Assembly (NCBI RefSeq): GCF_029867415.1
Contig: NC_081186.1
Location: 18,112,930-18,176,929, forward strand
DNA length: 64,000 nt
Source: Vicia villosa
Lineage: Eukaryota > Streptophyta > Magnoliopsida > Fabales > Fabaceae
Reading direction: 5' to 3'
The notes under the pieces were generated by a model. The model was not told the origin of the DNA, did not search any database, and saw only the letters and a list, made by a program, of their open reading frames with translations. Numbering within the stretch: the first letter of the stretch is position 1; each line of letters begins with the position of its first letter. This document shows, in pieces, positions 20,678-32,529 of the stretch. The translations under genes and the position numbers were made by a program.

Positions 20678-21817
20678 GACTTTGTTGGGGAATCTGAACT
20701 ATCTTCTGGACGAAGACTATCATTCGTTGACTCCGCTGGGGAATCATTTGTCGATCTGCTGGGAGATTCTGAATTTTTCTTTGACAAGAAGTGGCACCTC
20801 TTGACCCTGCTGGGGAAATACCAAACCTGTAGGGAATTCCAAAATGTGAAGCAGACTATCTTATCTGAAGAAGACTGTCGAATGTCGCTCTGCAGGAGAT
20901 TCTCGGCTGAGGAATTCCAAAAGTGAACAAACTATCTCTTTGAGGGAGACTACCATCTATTGACTTGCTTGGGGAAATCTCTCTACATGGATCGTTGTCT
21001 TGAAGGAAAAAGTTTCTCCAGGACTTGCAGGGGAAACTTGAGTTCATGCCCTCATGACTCGGGCATTCTCATGATTAAAAGCCTAATTTGACTATGCAGT
21101 TATGATGTAATGTATGCATGAGTATTATGACAATTATAAAATGTAAAGTGAATGTGAATAGAATTGTCGCGGATGTAAAATCCTATGATACGTCTTGAAT
21201 TCTTGTTGATCAGAAGACGTCCTCTTCTTGTAGTTCGAACTCTGTTTGGAATATCTGGCTATCAATTGTCCGCTGTCCGAAGTAAAAAATATGAATCGAA
21301 GTAAAGACCCGTCATAGGGAGATGTTCGCAAAGCGACCTCATGGGGAAATATTGGTTCCCGGAGTCTCAACCATTCTCGGAGCAACTGTTTGCATCCTTC
21401 CTATTGTTTGTAAACCTTAGAAAGAAATTTCACCTTTATTTTTGCAAGTAAATTCATTTTTATTTTATGAAAACATTCGTTTCAAGAAAATGACTGTTTA
21501 AAATTAAAATGCATTTCAAGAAACTGAATAAGACTAGATTGCAAAGGAAAAGCACAAGGCTCAAATTATTATATATGGAATGGTAATCAGCCAAATGCTT
21601 GATTCCATGGAGTATTTACAAAGTTGGAAATTGGTAATTTTTGGGAAAAGGGCTACGATGAAACGTGACGACCGTTATCTCTCCCTTCCACTCCGAGTTG
21701 CGCTGTATTCGTGCTTCGTAGAAGGTGACCTACTGCTGATGAACACTCCGCTATGGATTTTTGAATGATCAAGTTTGTCCTGAACACAGTTACTTGCCAT
21801 ATATCCCTAACTTTTGC

Positions 21818-21973
21818 GTAAACTACCCCTTTCGGGTTTTAAGTTTACCGGGATTGATTATTATTATTATTTTTTTTATGTCTCTAATTTTTGCCTGAAT
21901 CGCCCTTTCGGGTTTTCGATTCACCGAGACGCTCTTTTTTGCCTAAGCCGCTCTTTGCGAGTTTTCAACTTAG
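21818..21973 (-). other. Triple GNRA-type hairpin array after pol of D
   Basis: Hairpins lie at 21818-21848, 21896-21923 and 21943-21973. Sense outer stems are GUAAACU/AGUUUAC, UGAAUCG/CGAUUCA and CUAAGUUG/CGGCUUAG. The first two have the CCC-GAAA-GGG tip. In the third the tip stem changes on both arms to CUC/GAG around GCAAA. An AAAA bulge is kept on the 5' side. The 47-base offset between the last two hairpins is the same in B. The array ends 20 bases after the pol stop. Confidence 0.75.
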
Positions 21974-21993
21974 CGAGTTGTTCTTTTAATTAT

Positions 21994-24900
21994 TTAGGCG
22001 AAGTATTTCTTGACTGCGTCGACGTTCACAGGACGGGTGAATTCTTCTCCATCCATAGTCGTGAGTATTAAGGCTCCTCCTGAGAAAGCTCTCTTGACCA
22101 CGTGGGGGCCGTCATAATTGGGAGTCCATTTCCCTCTCGAATCTGTGAGAAAAGATTGAATCTTTTTGAGTACAAGGTCGCCTTCTTTGATTGTGCGAGG
22201 TCGAACCTTTTTGTCGAAAGCTTTCTTCATTCTTTGTTGATATAGCTGTCCGTGGCATAAAGCTGTCATGCGCTTTTCTTCGATTAAGTTCAATTCATCG
22301 AATCTGCTTTGACACCACTCGGCTTCTGTCAATTTTGCCTCCATCAAAACTCTCATTGATGGAATCTCAACCTCTATAGGTAGGACTGCCTCCATGCCAT
22401 ATACAAGGGAGAAAGGAGTTGCTCCAGTCGAAGTACGTACTGATGTACGGTAACCGTGAAGAGCATACGGGAGCATTTCATGCCAATCCTTGTAAGTGAT
22501 GACCATCTTCTGAATGATTTTCTTGATGTTTTTGTTAGCTGCTTCTACAGCTCCATTCATCTTTGGTCTGTAAGGAGATGAGTTGTGATGTTCGATCTTG
22601 AATTCTTCACAAAGCTCCTTCATCATTTTGTTATTCAAATTTGACCCATTGTCAGTGATTATCTTGCTAGGAATGCCGTAGCGACAGATGATGTGATTCT
22701 TGATAAACCTGACGACAACTTGTCTTGTAACGTTCGTATATGAAGCTGCTTCAACCCATTTGGTGAAATAGTCTATAGCTACCAAGATGAAGCGATGTCC
22801 GTTGGACGCTTTTGGCTCGATCATTCCAATCATGTCGATTCCCCACATGGAGAAAGGCCAAGGGGAAGAGAGTATGTTGAGAAGAGATGGTGGCACATGA
22901 ATTCTATCGGCGTAGATCTGGCATTTGTGACACCTCTTTGCGTACTGGTAGCAATCTGACTCCATCGTCAGCCAATAATATCCTGCTCTCAGTATTTTCC
23001 TTGTCATGGTATGTCCATTGGTGTGAGTACCAAAGGAACCTTCATGTATTTCTCTCATGAGTATTTCTGCTTCTTTTCTGTCAACGCATCTGAGCAGAAC
23101 CATGTCGAAGTTTCTCTTGTACAGAACATCTTCATTCAAGAAGAATCTACAAGCTAACTTTCTCAAAGTCTTTCTATCTTTCTTTGACGCCCCAAGAGGG
23201 TACTCTTGCTTTTGAAGAAAGTTCTTGATGTCGTAGTACCACGGTTTGTCGTCGATGATTGCTTCTACTGTGAACACATGAGCGGGCCTATCCAGGCGCA
23301 TAACATCGATCCGAGGAATGTCATTCCAATGATTTATCCTAATCATGGAAGAGAGTGTGGCTAATGCATCAGCCAAGTTGTTTTCTTCACGAGGAATGTG
23401 ATGAAAATCTACCCTGTCGAAGAATGGTAACAATCTTCTTGCGTAGTCTTTGTAAGGAATTAGCCCTGGTTGGCGTGTTTCCCATTCTCCTTTGATTTGA
23501 TTGATGACCAAAGCAGAATCTCCGTACACATCCAAGTGTTTGATTCTTAAATCCATGGCTTCTTCGAGACCCATGATGCAAGCTTCATATTCGGCCTCAT
23601 TGTTTGTGCATTTGAAAGTTAATCTGGCAGTAAATGGAATATGGGTACCCTGAGGTGTAACAATGATTGCCCCAATTCCTCGTCCATAAGCATTGACAGC
23701 TCCGTCAAAGATTAAGCCCCACTGGGATCCTATCTCAGGTCCTTCGTCTGGTAGTGGCTCGTCGTAATCTTTCATCTTGAGGTACATGACGTCCTCGTCC
23801 GGAAAATCGAAACTGGTTGATTCATGACCATTGAGTGGGTGGTGAGCCAGGTGCTCAGCTAGAATGCTTCCTTTCACGGCTTTCTGTGCGTGATACTCAA
23901 TGTCATATTCTGATAACAACATTTGCCAACGGGCAATTCTCCCGGTTAAAGCAAGCTTCTCAAAGATGTACTTGATTGGATCCATATGAGAGATCAAACA
24001 AGTAGTATGTCGAATCATGTACTGGCGGAGACGCTTGGCAGCCCAGGCCAAAGCACAACACGTCTTCTCGAGCATGGAGTAGCGGGATTCACAGTCAGTG
24101 AATTTCTTGCTCAGGTAGTAGATGGCATGCTCTTTTCTCTTTGTCTCGTCTTGCTGTCCAAGGACACAACCCATGGAATCTTCTAAGACGGTTAAGTACA
24201 TTATCAAAGGTCTTCCTTCCACTGGAGGAGACAAGATGGGTGGTTCGAGCAGATATTCCTTAATGCTGTCGAACGCTTTCTGACAATCGTCTGTCCAGAC
24301 GCAACTTTGATTTTTCCGTAGAAGTTTGAAAATAGGAGCACAAGTTGCTGTCATGAGATATATGAATCTCGAGATGTAGTTCAGACGTCCAAGAAATCCT
24401 CTAACTTGTTTCTCGGTTCTGGGCGAAGGCATTTCTTGAATTGCCTTGACTTTGTCTGGATCTACTTCAATTCCTCGTTTGCTGACAATGAAACCAAGGA
24501 TTTTTCCTGAGTAGACACCAAAGGTACACTTGTTGGGGTTCAGGCGAAGCTGAAACTTCCGTAAGCGTTGAAATAACTTTGTCAAATCCTGTATGTGATC
24601 TTCTTCATTTTCTGATTTGGCAATCATGTCGTCCACATAGACTTCCACTTCTTTATGCATCATGTCGTGGAAAAGTGTAGTCATGGCTCTTTGATAAGTT
24701 GCCCCTGCGTTCTTTAGTCCAAAAGGCATAACACGATAGCAGAACGTGCCCCAGGGGGTGATGAAAGCTGTTTTTTCCATGTCTTCAGGTGCCATTTTGA
24801 TTTGGTTGTATCCTGAAAATCCGTCCATGAATGAGAAAACTTTGGATTTTGCTGTACTGTCTACCAACATATCAATATGTGGTAAAGGAAAATCATCCTT

Positions 24901-25459
24901 AGGGCTAGCTTTGTTCAAATCTCTGTAGTCGACGCACATGCGGACTTTTCCGTCTTTCTTAGGAACGGGAACAATGTTAGCTAACCACTGAGGGTATTCT
25001 GAAGTGACGAGGAAACCTGCGTTGATCTGCTTTTGAACTTCCTCTTTGATTTTCATGGCCATCTCCGGATGAGTTCTTCTTAATTTTTGCTTGACCGGAG
25101 GGCATTCTGCTTTTAACGGCAAGTGATGCTCCACTATACTGGTATCCAACCCTGGCATATCTTGATAAGACCAAGCGAAGACATCTGAGAATTCTTTGAG
25201 TAGCTGTATCAAACTCTCTCTGATCTCTGAACTGAGCGAAGCTCCAATCTTAACCTCTCTTCTGTTTCCATCGGAACCAAGGTTAATGATCTCTAGAGGC
25301 TCATTGTATGGCTGAATGGCCTCTTCCTTTTGTTGAAGTAACCGTGAAATTTCCTTTGATATTTCTTCGTCTTCTTCTTCCTCTGCCTCGAATACAGGAA
25401 ACTCAAAGCTTGGAGAAGTCATATGGTCGTACGTTTCAACGGGGTATTTTATGATTAAT
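21994..25459 (-). CDS. pol: Element D pol: RT, RNase H, second RNase H, integrase
   Basis: This is the second exon of the Gag-Pol frame, open for 1142 residues from the first ATG (25422) plus 37 upstream bases from the splice acceptor. Counting from that Met, the RT domain (about 140-320) has VDYRDLN, PFGLKNAG and the catalytic YVDD at 262-265. The RT-linked RNase H is about 380-500. A second RNase H is at about 568-690, with D573, the E609/E611 region, D635 and D685; this extra archaeal-like RNase H is known from Tat/Ogre elements. The integrase has H793, H800, C831 and C834, a DD35E core (D863, D924, E960) and a C-terminal domain ending KKYFA. All key residues are present. The enzymes act in cytoplasmic virus-like particles and then in the nucleus. 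Confidence 0.95.
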
Positions 25460-25787
25460 CTGCATATGTGTGATAAGTTTTATTTAGACAACGAGGGAAG
25501 ACTCGGTGTATGCAGTTAATGGAATATTTGATGTTTTTTAAGGGTGTTTTTTAGGATTACCAATTTCCGAAAAAAGAAAAGGGAAAACTAAACGAAGGAA
25601 CAGAATGACATTTTTATTTATGGACAGTCATTTCTTGAAACAAAGACCCTATAAAACAAAACTCTATTGCTTTGGGCGAAGCAAAGAGGGACATTTAACT
25701 AAGAAATAGTAAAATGCAAAGCCCTATGAAACATCTCTTCACCCTGGGCTATGGTGAGAGGACAAAATAAACGGTGAAAGTTCCTAC
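25460..25787 (-). other. Intron between protease and RT of element D (328 bp)
   Basis: The sense strand has donor AA/GTAGGA at 25787 and acceptor ATGCAG/ATTAATC ending at 25460. The gag-protease stop codon (25784-25786) lies inside the donor, so unspliced RNA ends after protease, while splicing removes the stop and keeps the reading frame into pol. B has the same arrangement with the same ATTAATC exon start. A spliced intron at this place is an established Ogre feature. Retained versus spliced RNA would set the Gag to Gag-Pol ratio. Confidence 0.8.
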
Positions 25788-28700
25788 TTAGGAGTGCGAA
25801 CAACAGTTGAAACTTCAACAGCTGTCCAATAGTGGCGAACCCCATTGTGCACTAAGTAATCTGGAACCTTAGGCTTAAGCTGGCCTGTGGTAGGTCTTGA
25901 TTTACCAACCACTGTCTTTGCAACACTCAGACGATCTTCTTCTACTTCAGCAGATTGAGCGGTGTGAGTATACCCATTTCCGAGTGGAGTATGTCGGTTT
26001 TTCTTTTGAGGAAACTTCCAATCTTCTGAATGGAGAGACTCGTTGTCGGAGACACTTTCGAGATCGTCCTCTTCTGTATTTTGGTCTTGCTCTTCTCCCA
26101 AGATTGCATTGACTAGATAGGTGAACTCTAGATCCGTAGCCTCGGAAGGTGACTTGGGGATATAATCCTCAATGATGACTTCACCAGTAGATGATAAATA
26201 GCAAGGGTTATACATCTCTTTTGGCTGAGAGAGGTACTCAAAATCACTGTTCCATCCAGTTGGAACAATATCTTCAAGAGAGATTCTTGAACTTTCAGGA
26301 GCGGAATATTTCACCATGTAGTCGAATTTTCCGCTTGGTTCTCCTAATGTATCCCAAGTTTCTTCGGGGATAGGAGGAGCTTCTTCTGATGAACCATGAC
26401 TTCTGGTGGTGAAGCTGTCAGTAACTTCATCCCTGCTTGGTTGAGTCTTATTTTCAGATCCCTCAGTTGGATAACAGCAAGGTGGATCAGACTCTGGTAG
26501 GGAGATATATCCTGCTTTGTTAAGATAGGATAACCATTCCTCTTCATCGGTGTTTTCCGTACCGATGGTATTGACTGTTTGTTGAACGGGTTGAAGAAAA
26601 CCTCCACTGCAGAAAGTTTCTTGAATAGGGAGAACTACTTCAATCCCTGGGATAGCTTTTGATGATGTCGGAAAGAATCCAATTCCCGTTCTGTTCTTGT
26701 TGTTGGTAGGAATATTAATGTGCCCCCAACAACTGATAGTGCCATCCTTTACAACTTGGATTGCATCTTTGTATGAAGAAATAGACGCTGCTTTCTCCTT
26801 TCCTTTGTCTAAGGAAAGTGCTTGGAATTTAGTTCCAACAACTTCTTTTGGTTCTATGTCGGAGAATGATGATAGGTTACTGACGATCAGAGCTCGTTCT
26901 CCACATACGGTTACCAATTTGTCATTCTTTATGAACTTCAGTTTCTGATGAAATGTTGAAGTAATTGCCCCAGCCTCATGAATCCATGGGCGACCTAGCA
27001 AACAACTGTATTGTGCTGGAATATCCATAACTTGGAAAGTGATTTTGAACGTCTGAGGTCCAATAGTTATGGGAAGATCTACTTCTCCGAAAACTGACTT
27101 CCTTGATCCATCAAATGCTTTGACGATGACATGACTTTTTCTTAGAGGGTAATCTTCAAAAGATAATCTTGATAATGTTGATTTAGGCATGACGTTGAGA
27201 GAGGATCCATTGTCTATTAGGACTCCTGTGAGTGTATCACCCATGCAGCCAACTGAGATGTGAAGTGGAAGATTGTGGTCCACCCCTTCTTCAGGAAGAT
27301 CTTCGTCACAGAAACTTAGGTTAGTTCCGGCGGAGATGTTGGCAACGATGTTGTTGAATTGACTTATTGTAACACTTGGTTCTACGAAAGCTTGTTCCAA
27401 AACTTTCTGTAGAGCTTCCCTATGAGCTTCAGAACTCAATAGTAGGGAAAGAACAGAAATCCTAGACGGAGTATGTAGTAATTGATCTACAATGTTGTAT
27501 TCACTCCTCTGGATTAACTTCAAGATCTCATCATTTTCTTTCGCTTGAACAGCATTGGTCGGATGATTATCTTGCCTATGTGGTACTTCCTCTGAAGGTT
27601 TCTCCACATCTTCTGTTGTTCTGTTGAAGACTCGTCCACTTCTGGTGACTCGACTAACATCAGCAATGTTGACAACAGACAGTAACGGTATTTCCTTACC
27701 ATTTTCAATGAATGTAGCATTGTACTTGTATGGTATAGCCTTGCTGGACTCATACGGTACAGGACCTGGTAAGTAGATGACTAGTGGTGCAACTGCTGTC
27801 TTCCTGCTGTCATACTTAACTTGCATAGGTTCAACTTGATTAATTTGAGAAGATACGGTAAAGACTTCATCATCTTCTCTGTTGGCAAGTACAGTAATGG
27901 TATTGTCATCCATCAGCTTTTGAATGTCGTTGCGAACACGCAAACATCCTCGTGAATTTCTTCGACAGATTCTGCATCTACTGTAAGCGTGGAAATCTGT
28001 TCCAAAGTAGGCAAGTCCATTTAAAGTTTTGTGGAACCTGACTACCGATCCTTCAAGGTCTTCAACTTTGTAGATTTTGTATTCTCCTGGACATCCTTGA
28101 ACCATGTTGATGTCATGTTCAGTTCTGATTCGGATATGTTGAATCCATCCCAAGTCCATTTGTTCTTGTAATGCAGCTTGAACTACGGTACATCCTTGAT
28201 TATTCTTTGGACAAATTTCACATGTGAAGTAGTTGTGAGGTGGTACATGACCGTACCCAGCTTGTTTAGCGTGCATCTTGACAAGATTTTCCCCTATCTG
28301 ACGAATGTCGTAGATTTGAATGACGTTGGGGTGCTGATCTATCAGATTTACCGAAGCTTCTTTATGCTGCGGCAAAGGATTTGCTTGGACGTTTGGATTA
28401 GTATCTTTGAAGGATAGCATTCCGCTCTTCACTAATCGTTGGACGTCAATCTTGAAAGAGAAACAGTTCTCAATATTGTGACCTGGTGCCCCCTGATGAT
28501 AGGGACAAGATTGGTCAGCCTTATACCATGGTGAGGAACTGTTTGTAGGATTTGGAGGACTTCTTGTCTGAACGAGTCCTTTTGCCAGTAATGTTGGAAA
28601 TAATTCTGCATACGGCATTGGTACGGGGTCAAAGGCTGGATACCTTGGAGCCCGATTGTTGTAGTTTGGAGGTCGAACCTGCTGCTGAGGTTGCTGCGAC

Positions 28701-29986
28701 CTTTGTTGAATTTGTTGTTGCGAGACCTGAGGTTGATAAGCTGGCGCTGAGTTAACAACCAGAGTTATTGTTGCAACTTGAGGTTGGAACTTCTTCTTGA
28801 TTTTGTGCAAGACATTGCTGACATCTTGATCCTTTTTCTTCTGGAAAGAACTTCCATACTTCCTTGGACCAACAGAAGATTCTGGTTCTTTGTTCAAGCG
28901 TCCTTCTCGAACTGCTTCTTCTAAACGCACACCCATGTTTACCATCTCGGTAAAATCACTTGGTGCACTTGCAACCATTCGTCCGTAGTAAAATGGACTC
29001 AAAGTTTTGAGATAGATTTTTGTCATTTATTTCTCTTCAAGTGGTGGACAAATTTGAGCAGCAACTTCACGCCATCTCTGAGCGTATTCCTTGAAGCTTT
29101 CTCTATCCTTTTGAGTCATGGCCCGGAGTTGATCTCTGTCGGGAGCCATATCCAGATTGTACTTATACTGTTTGACGAAGGCCTCTCCGAGGTCTCGAAA
29201 AGTACGAATCTCTGAACTGTCCAAGTTCATGTACCATTTGAGTGCAGCACCAGTCAGGCTGTCTTGAAAATAATGAATGAGCAATTGTTGATTATCAGTC
29301 TGAGTTGACATTCTTCGAGCGTACATCACAAGATGACTTTGTGGGCATGAATTCCCTTTGTACTTCTCGAATTCTGGTACTTTGAATTTGTGAGGAATCT
29401 TAACATTTGGAACCAGACAGAGGTCTGCAGCATTCTTTCCAAATAGATCTTGTCCTCGGAGAGTCTTGAGTTCCTTCTGCATTTGCAGAAACTGTTCCTG
29501 GAACTCGTCCAATCTTTCATACACGCCAGCATCCTCACTTGGAGCGTGATGATATACTTGTCCGCCTTGCGGGGGAAAAGTATGCATAATGGGCTGTGGA
29601 GAAGCCATGACAGCAGATCTTGGAATCTCAGCATTCTGTTGTGCGAAACCCATTGCCGTTGCTCTTGGAACTTCAATTTCCAGAGGTTTGTAACCCTCCG
29701 GTGGACGCATATCCATGGTGACTTTTGGAGCTTCAGAAACTGGAGGTATGTACCCTTCTAGAGTAAAGTTATACGGCATGCCCCAAGGTCGATCAGGCGG
29801 CATGGTATACTGAGGAACAGGAGTAGAAACAATCTCGGAAACCACAGTCCTTTGTGGTTCTTCTGGCGTTGGTCGATTCTGCACAACTACCAGGGCTTCT
29901 ACCATACTATTGAGCCTTTCAACAGTACCTTTGAGAGTATTAATCTCTTCTCTGAGTTCTTCATTCTCTTGCTCAAAGTCTTCCAT
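25788..29986 (-). pseudogene. gag: Element D gag-protease with one in-frame stop
   Basis: The frame is about 1400 codons. The N-terminus (MEDFEQENEELREEI) is a coiled coil. The retrotransposon Gag domain follows (FKVPEFEKYKGNSC to CPPLEEK). A single TAA at 29027-29029 interrupts it at residue 320, where B has a sense codon; the frame then continues unbroken for 1080 codons. After a Q/P-rich stretch there is a CxxH...GH...C zinc knuckle (CPYHQGAPGHNIENC). The aspartic protease follows with VLIDNGSSLNVMP as active site and CLLGRPWIH further on. An acidic tail of about 330 residues, much longer than in B, leads to the intron. The stop removes the second half of Gag and all of protease unless it is read through. 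Sequencing error cannot be excluded. Confidence 0.9.
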
Positions 29987-30275
29987 TCTTTTCTTGCGGC
30001 TTGAACGAGTGTTGTATGGATGAGACAGCTTGAAAGTCTTGGTTCACCTCCTTCTCCTCCTCTCTTTCTGGAGAAAGGAAAGTGACTATTAGATCCGCGA
30101 CAATTCTCGTGTCAGTGCGTACGACTAAAGCGATGTATGATATGCAATTAAGTTAATATTTTTCAAGGAAACACCATAATTACGTTATGAAACATCAAAC
30201 TTTATTAATTAAGCGAAAACGCCGTCTTTTACACACTTTGAAAATGGAAATACAGAGAAACTGAGAGAAAGGACT

Positions 30276-31712
30276 CTAAAACTTTGATGAAGAGCCGACT
30301 TCACGTTCTAACATCTTCTTCTGTTTCTTGAGCTGAGCGTTCTCTGACGTGAGCTGATCGATGATCCAGGAAGCAGGAGGGATATGATGAGAAAGTGACG
30401 TTTGTGTCACTTGTCGATCGAGTACTTCAAGTAACTCATCCTTCCTTCTTAGGATGTTTTGAATCTCAACATTTTCCGTGTTGACAATTCGATACTTATT
30501 CCTCCAGGCATTCCTTTCTTGGCATACCTTGTTTAATGCCGCTTGCTGTTTTTCAACATCGGTGGAGAAAAGGTAAATTGGTTCCCTTAGGGGAATAGGT
30601 TCTTGATGTTGATATGGCATCCTGAGCTTGAATGCTCTGACGCGTACCCATTGAAGGTAAGGATCCAGGGAGATGCAAAGATGTTTTCCTAACAATCTTC
30701 TCCCTTTGCGGTGAACAAGACGCCAGGCTTGGACAATTTCCTTCTTCAGCATGTTGCCATGATCGTCGATGTTCTTGAAGAACAGACCCTCCAATTGGAT
30801 GTTACTTGGAATGTTTTTCATGGGATAGCCGTATTGACGACGGGCTAAAGCTGGATTGTAACTAATTCCTCCCTTAGTTCCAATAAGGGGTACGTTGGGA
30901 AAACTTCCGCAACTGAAGATGATCTTGGTTTCGTCGTTGTCAGGACTACACCAATCAATGTCTGTATGAGTGAGAGACATGATTTTCTGTGACCAGTAAA
31001 GGCCATCCCTCATGTTCCAGAAAGTGCTAGACTTTGGCAGGTGTGAAACGAACCATTCGTATAACAATGGTACGCAGCATGTGATTAATCCTCCTCGCTG
31101 CAGGTTTCTTGAATGCACAGAGTGATAAGCATCCGCAAGCAAGGTTGGAACTGGATTTCCAATTAAGAAGATCTTAATTGCGTTGATGTCGACGAAATCG
31201 TTAATGTTAGGGAACAAAAACAATCCGTAGATAAGCAAAGCCAAGATTTCCTCAAAAGCGCTCATATCTTGGATGCTGACGAAGTACCGAGCTTGATCAA
31301 ACAGGAATTTGGAGGGCAATCCTTGAATTCCTCCTCTACTCACCATATGAGTTCTGATGTCGACTACGTTCAAAGGAGTAGTTGCAGCAATGATAATGTC
31401 GTCAGGATTCTTTTCCAAACCGGAGTACGGATCTTGCGCGTACACGGGTATTTCAATCAGACGAGAGTACTCCTCTAATGTAGGCATGAGCTGATAATCT
31501 GGAAAGGTGAAGCAGTGATACGTTGGATCGTAAAACTGTACCAAGGTGGGAAGGATCCCATCCACCATGTTGGTATTGAGCAAAGGCAGAAGTTTTCCAT
31601 ACTTCTCCTTGAAAGCCTGGGGGTTGACCACCAGTTTTCCGAGCTTTCCCAGTTCCTCGACCTGGGGAATCTTGAAGGTGTATTTCCTAGCTCTCTTTCT
31701 CCCATAATCCAT
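30276..31712 (-). CDS. Element D ORF1 protein (478 aa, PMD-like)
   Basis: This is the extra gene upstream of gag that marks Ogre elements; its function is unknown. I chose the ATG at 31712 (MDYGRKRARKYTFK) because B starts the same way (MDQKRSIKKYTF); an upstream in-frame ATG at 31763 would add 17 residues with no counterpart. The core includes FYDPTYHCFTFPDYQLMPTL, ALLIYGLFLFPN, GNPVPTLLADAYHSVH and PLLYEWFVSHLP, followed by a tail likely to form a coiled coil (about 400-478). I believe databases list this as a DUF (possibly DUF7745). Its landmarks run parallel to those of the plant mobile domain. A 289-bp spacer (29987-30275) with no features separates it from gag. Confidence 0.85.
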   Translation of the reverse strand: MDYGRKRARKYTFKIPQVEELGKLGKLVVNPQAFKEKYGKLLPLLNTNMVDGILPTLVQFYDPTYHCFTFPDYQLMPTLEEYSRLIEIPVYAQDPYSGLEKNPDDIIIAATTPLNVVDIRTHMVSRGGIQGLPSKFLFDQARYFVSIQDMSAFEEILALLIYGLFLFPNINDFVDINAIKIFLIGNPVPTLLADAYHSVHSRNLQRGGLITCCVPLLYEWFVSHLPKSSTFWNMRDGLYWSQKIMSLTHTDIDWCSPDNDETKIIFSCGSFPNVPLIGTKGGISYNPALARRQYGYPMKNIPSNIQLEGLFFKNIDDHGNMLKKEIVQAWRLVHRKGRRLLGKHLCISLDPYLQWVRVRAFKLRMPYQHQEPIPLREPIYLFSTDVEKQQAALNKVCQERNAWRNKYRIVNTENVEIQNILRRKDELLEVLDRQVTQTSLSHHIPPASWIIDQLTSENAQLKKQKKMLEREVGSSSKF

Positions 31713-32510
31713 AGTATAGATCCTTAAGTCCCTTCTCCGTTTCTCTCTTTCTATGAAGTTCAAAACGTTCGTTATTTAGTTTCCTTGAAAAACGACTCGA
31801 AAAAGACTCTTTTTTTTTTGTTTTTAGTTGTTTATTAATGAATGATGCATGAATGCATGAATGCACACACAAGAGTTTTAAACAAACATGGCGTTGAAGG
31901 GTATAGTGGTCATGAAGTCAAAACGCAGTCTCCCGCCCCAATGGTAAACTAAGGTTAAGGATTTTTGTACCTGTAGAACGGGTTCTAGGGGTCTCAAAGT
32001 TTTTGCTCAACCTTAAAGATACGTTGATTGGTATCTATAAGAGAGTTTTCTCTGAGTGTAGTATCTGCGTGACAATTACTTCCGTAATCACCGCTCTACG
32101 TCCTAAAAAGGCTTTAAGTGGGGTTAATGTGTTTCTAGGTCCTCCTGGTACAAATCAGTCTCGGAATGCAGTGGCGCAGTTAATCACAACCAGCCAGGCA
32201 AATCCCAAGAGTAGAATTGGAAACCAAGATTAGAGGGCCTTCACCGGGAAGACATCCTCCATCCTATCTTATGTTGCACTCAAATCCGGGTATAGGATTT
32301 CTCACCACAAGGGGGAATCAAGCCCTTTCCCGATACAGAATAAACAAAATAAACAAATATAAATGCAGCAAACACATGATATGACACAGAGGTTAGGCAG
32401 GACCTCTCTTGTTTGAGGGGGAATTTGGCATCCCTAATTCCTCATTGGGGCTGGACCAGCAACAGGTCAACCATTGGTTTGGATGAAAAACCAAGGTTTT
32501 TAACACTTAT
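31713..32510 (-). other. 5' leader of element D
   Basis: Untranslated sequence between primer-binding site and ORF1. It shares short stretches with the B leader, such as the CTACGTCCTAAAAAGGCTT block (32096-32114) and GGGTTCTAG. It also has one CCTTCACCGGGAAGACAT motif (near 32240) related to the LTR hairpin loops. Packaging or dimerisation signals would be expected here, but I cannot identify any. No coding potential is convincing. Confidence 0.6.
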
Positions 32511-32529
32511 ATCCCCAGCAGAGTCGCCA
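32511..32529 (-). other. Primer-binding site of element D
   Basis: Plus ATCCCCAGCAGAGTCGCCA; the sense strand starts TGGCGACTCTGCTGGGG. It is six bases (32530-32535) from the LTR. It is identical to the site of A and of the type assigned to tRNA-Arg in Ogre elements. Confidence 0.9.

Larger units (their letters stand above)
19603..21993 (-). other. 3' untranslated region of element D
   Basis: Next to the LTR is a putative polypurine tract (sense AAATAGGGGCATC), shared with B. Then come variable sequence, the two-tier hairpin repeats (19990-20677, degenerate to about 20960), and an apparently unique part (20960-21570). The last 420 bases are shared with B and end in the three-hairpin array at 21818-21973. 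The open frames in this stretch translate repeats and are not genes. Confidence 0.75.

Noticed and set aside
20533..20787. Ser/Asn-rich repetitive open frame in the D 3' UTR
   Set aside because: It is produced by the 60-bp hairpin repeats; there is no start context and no conservation with B.
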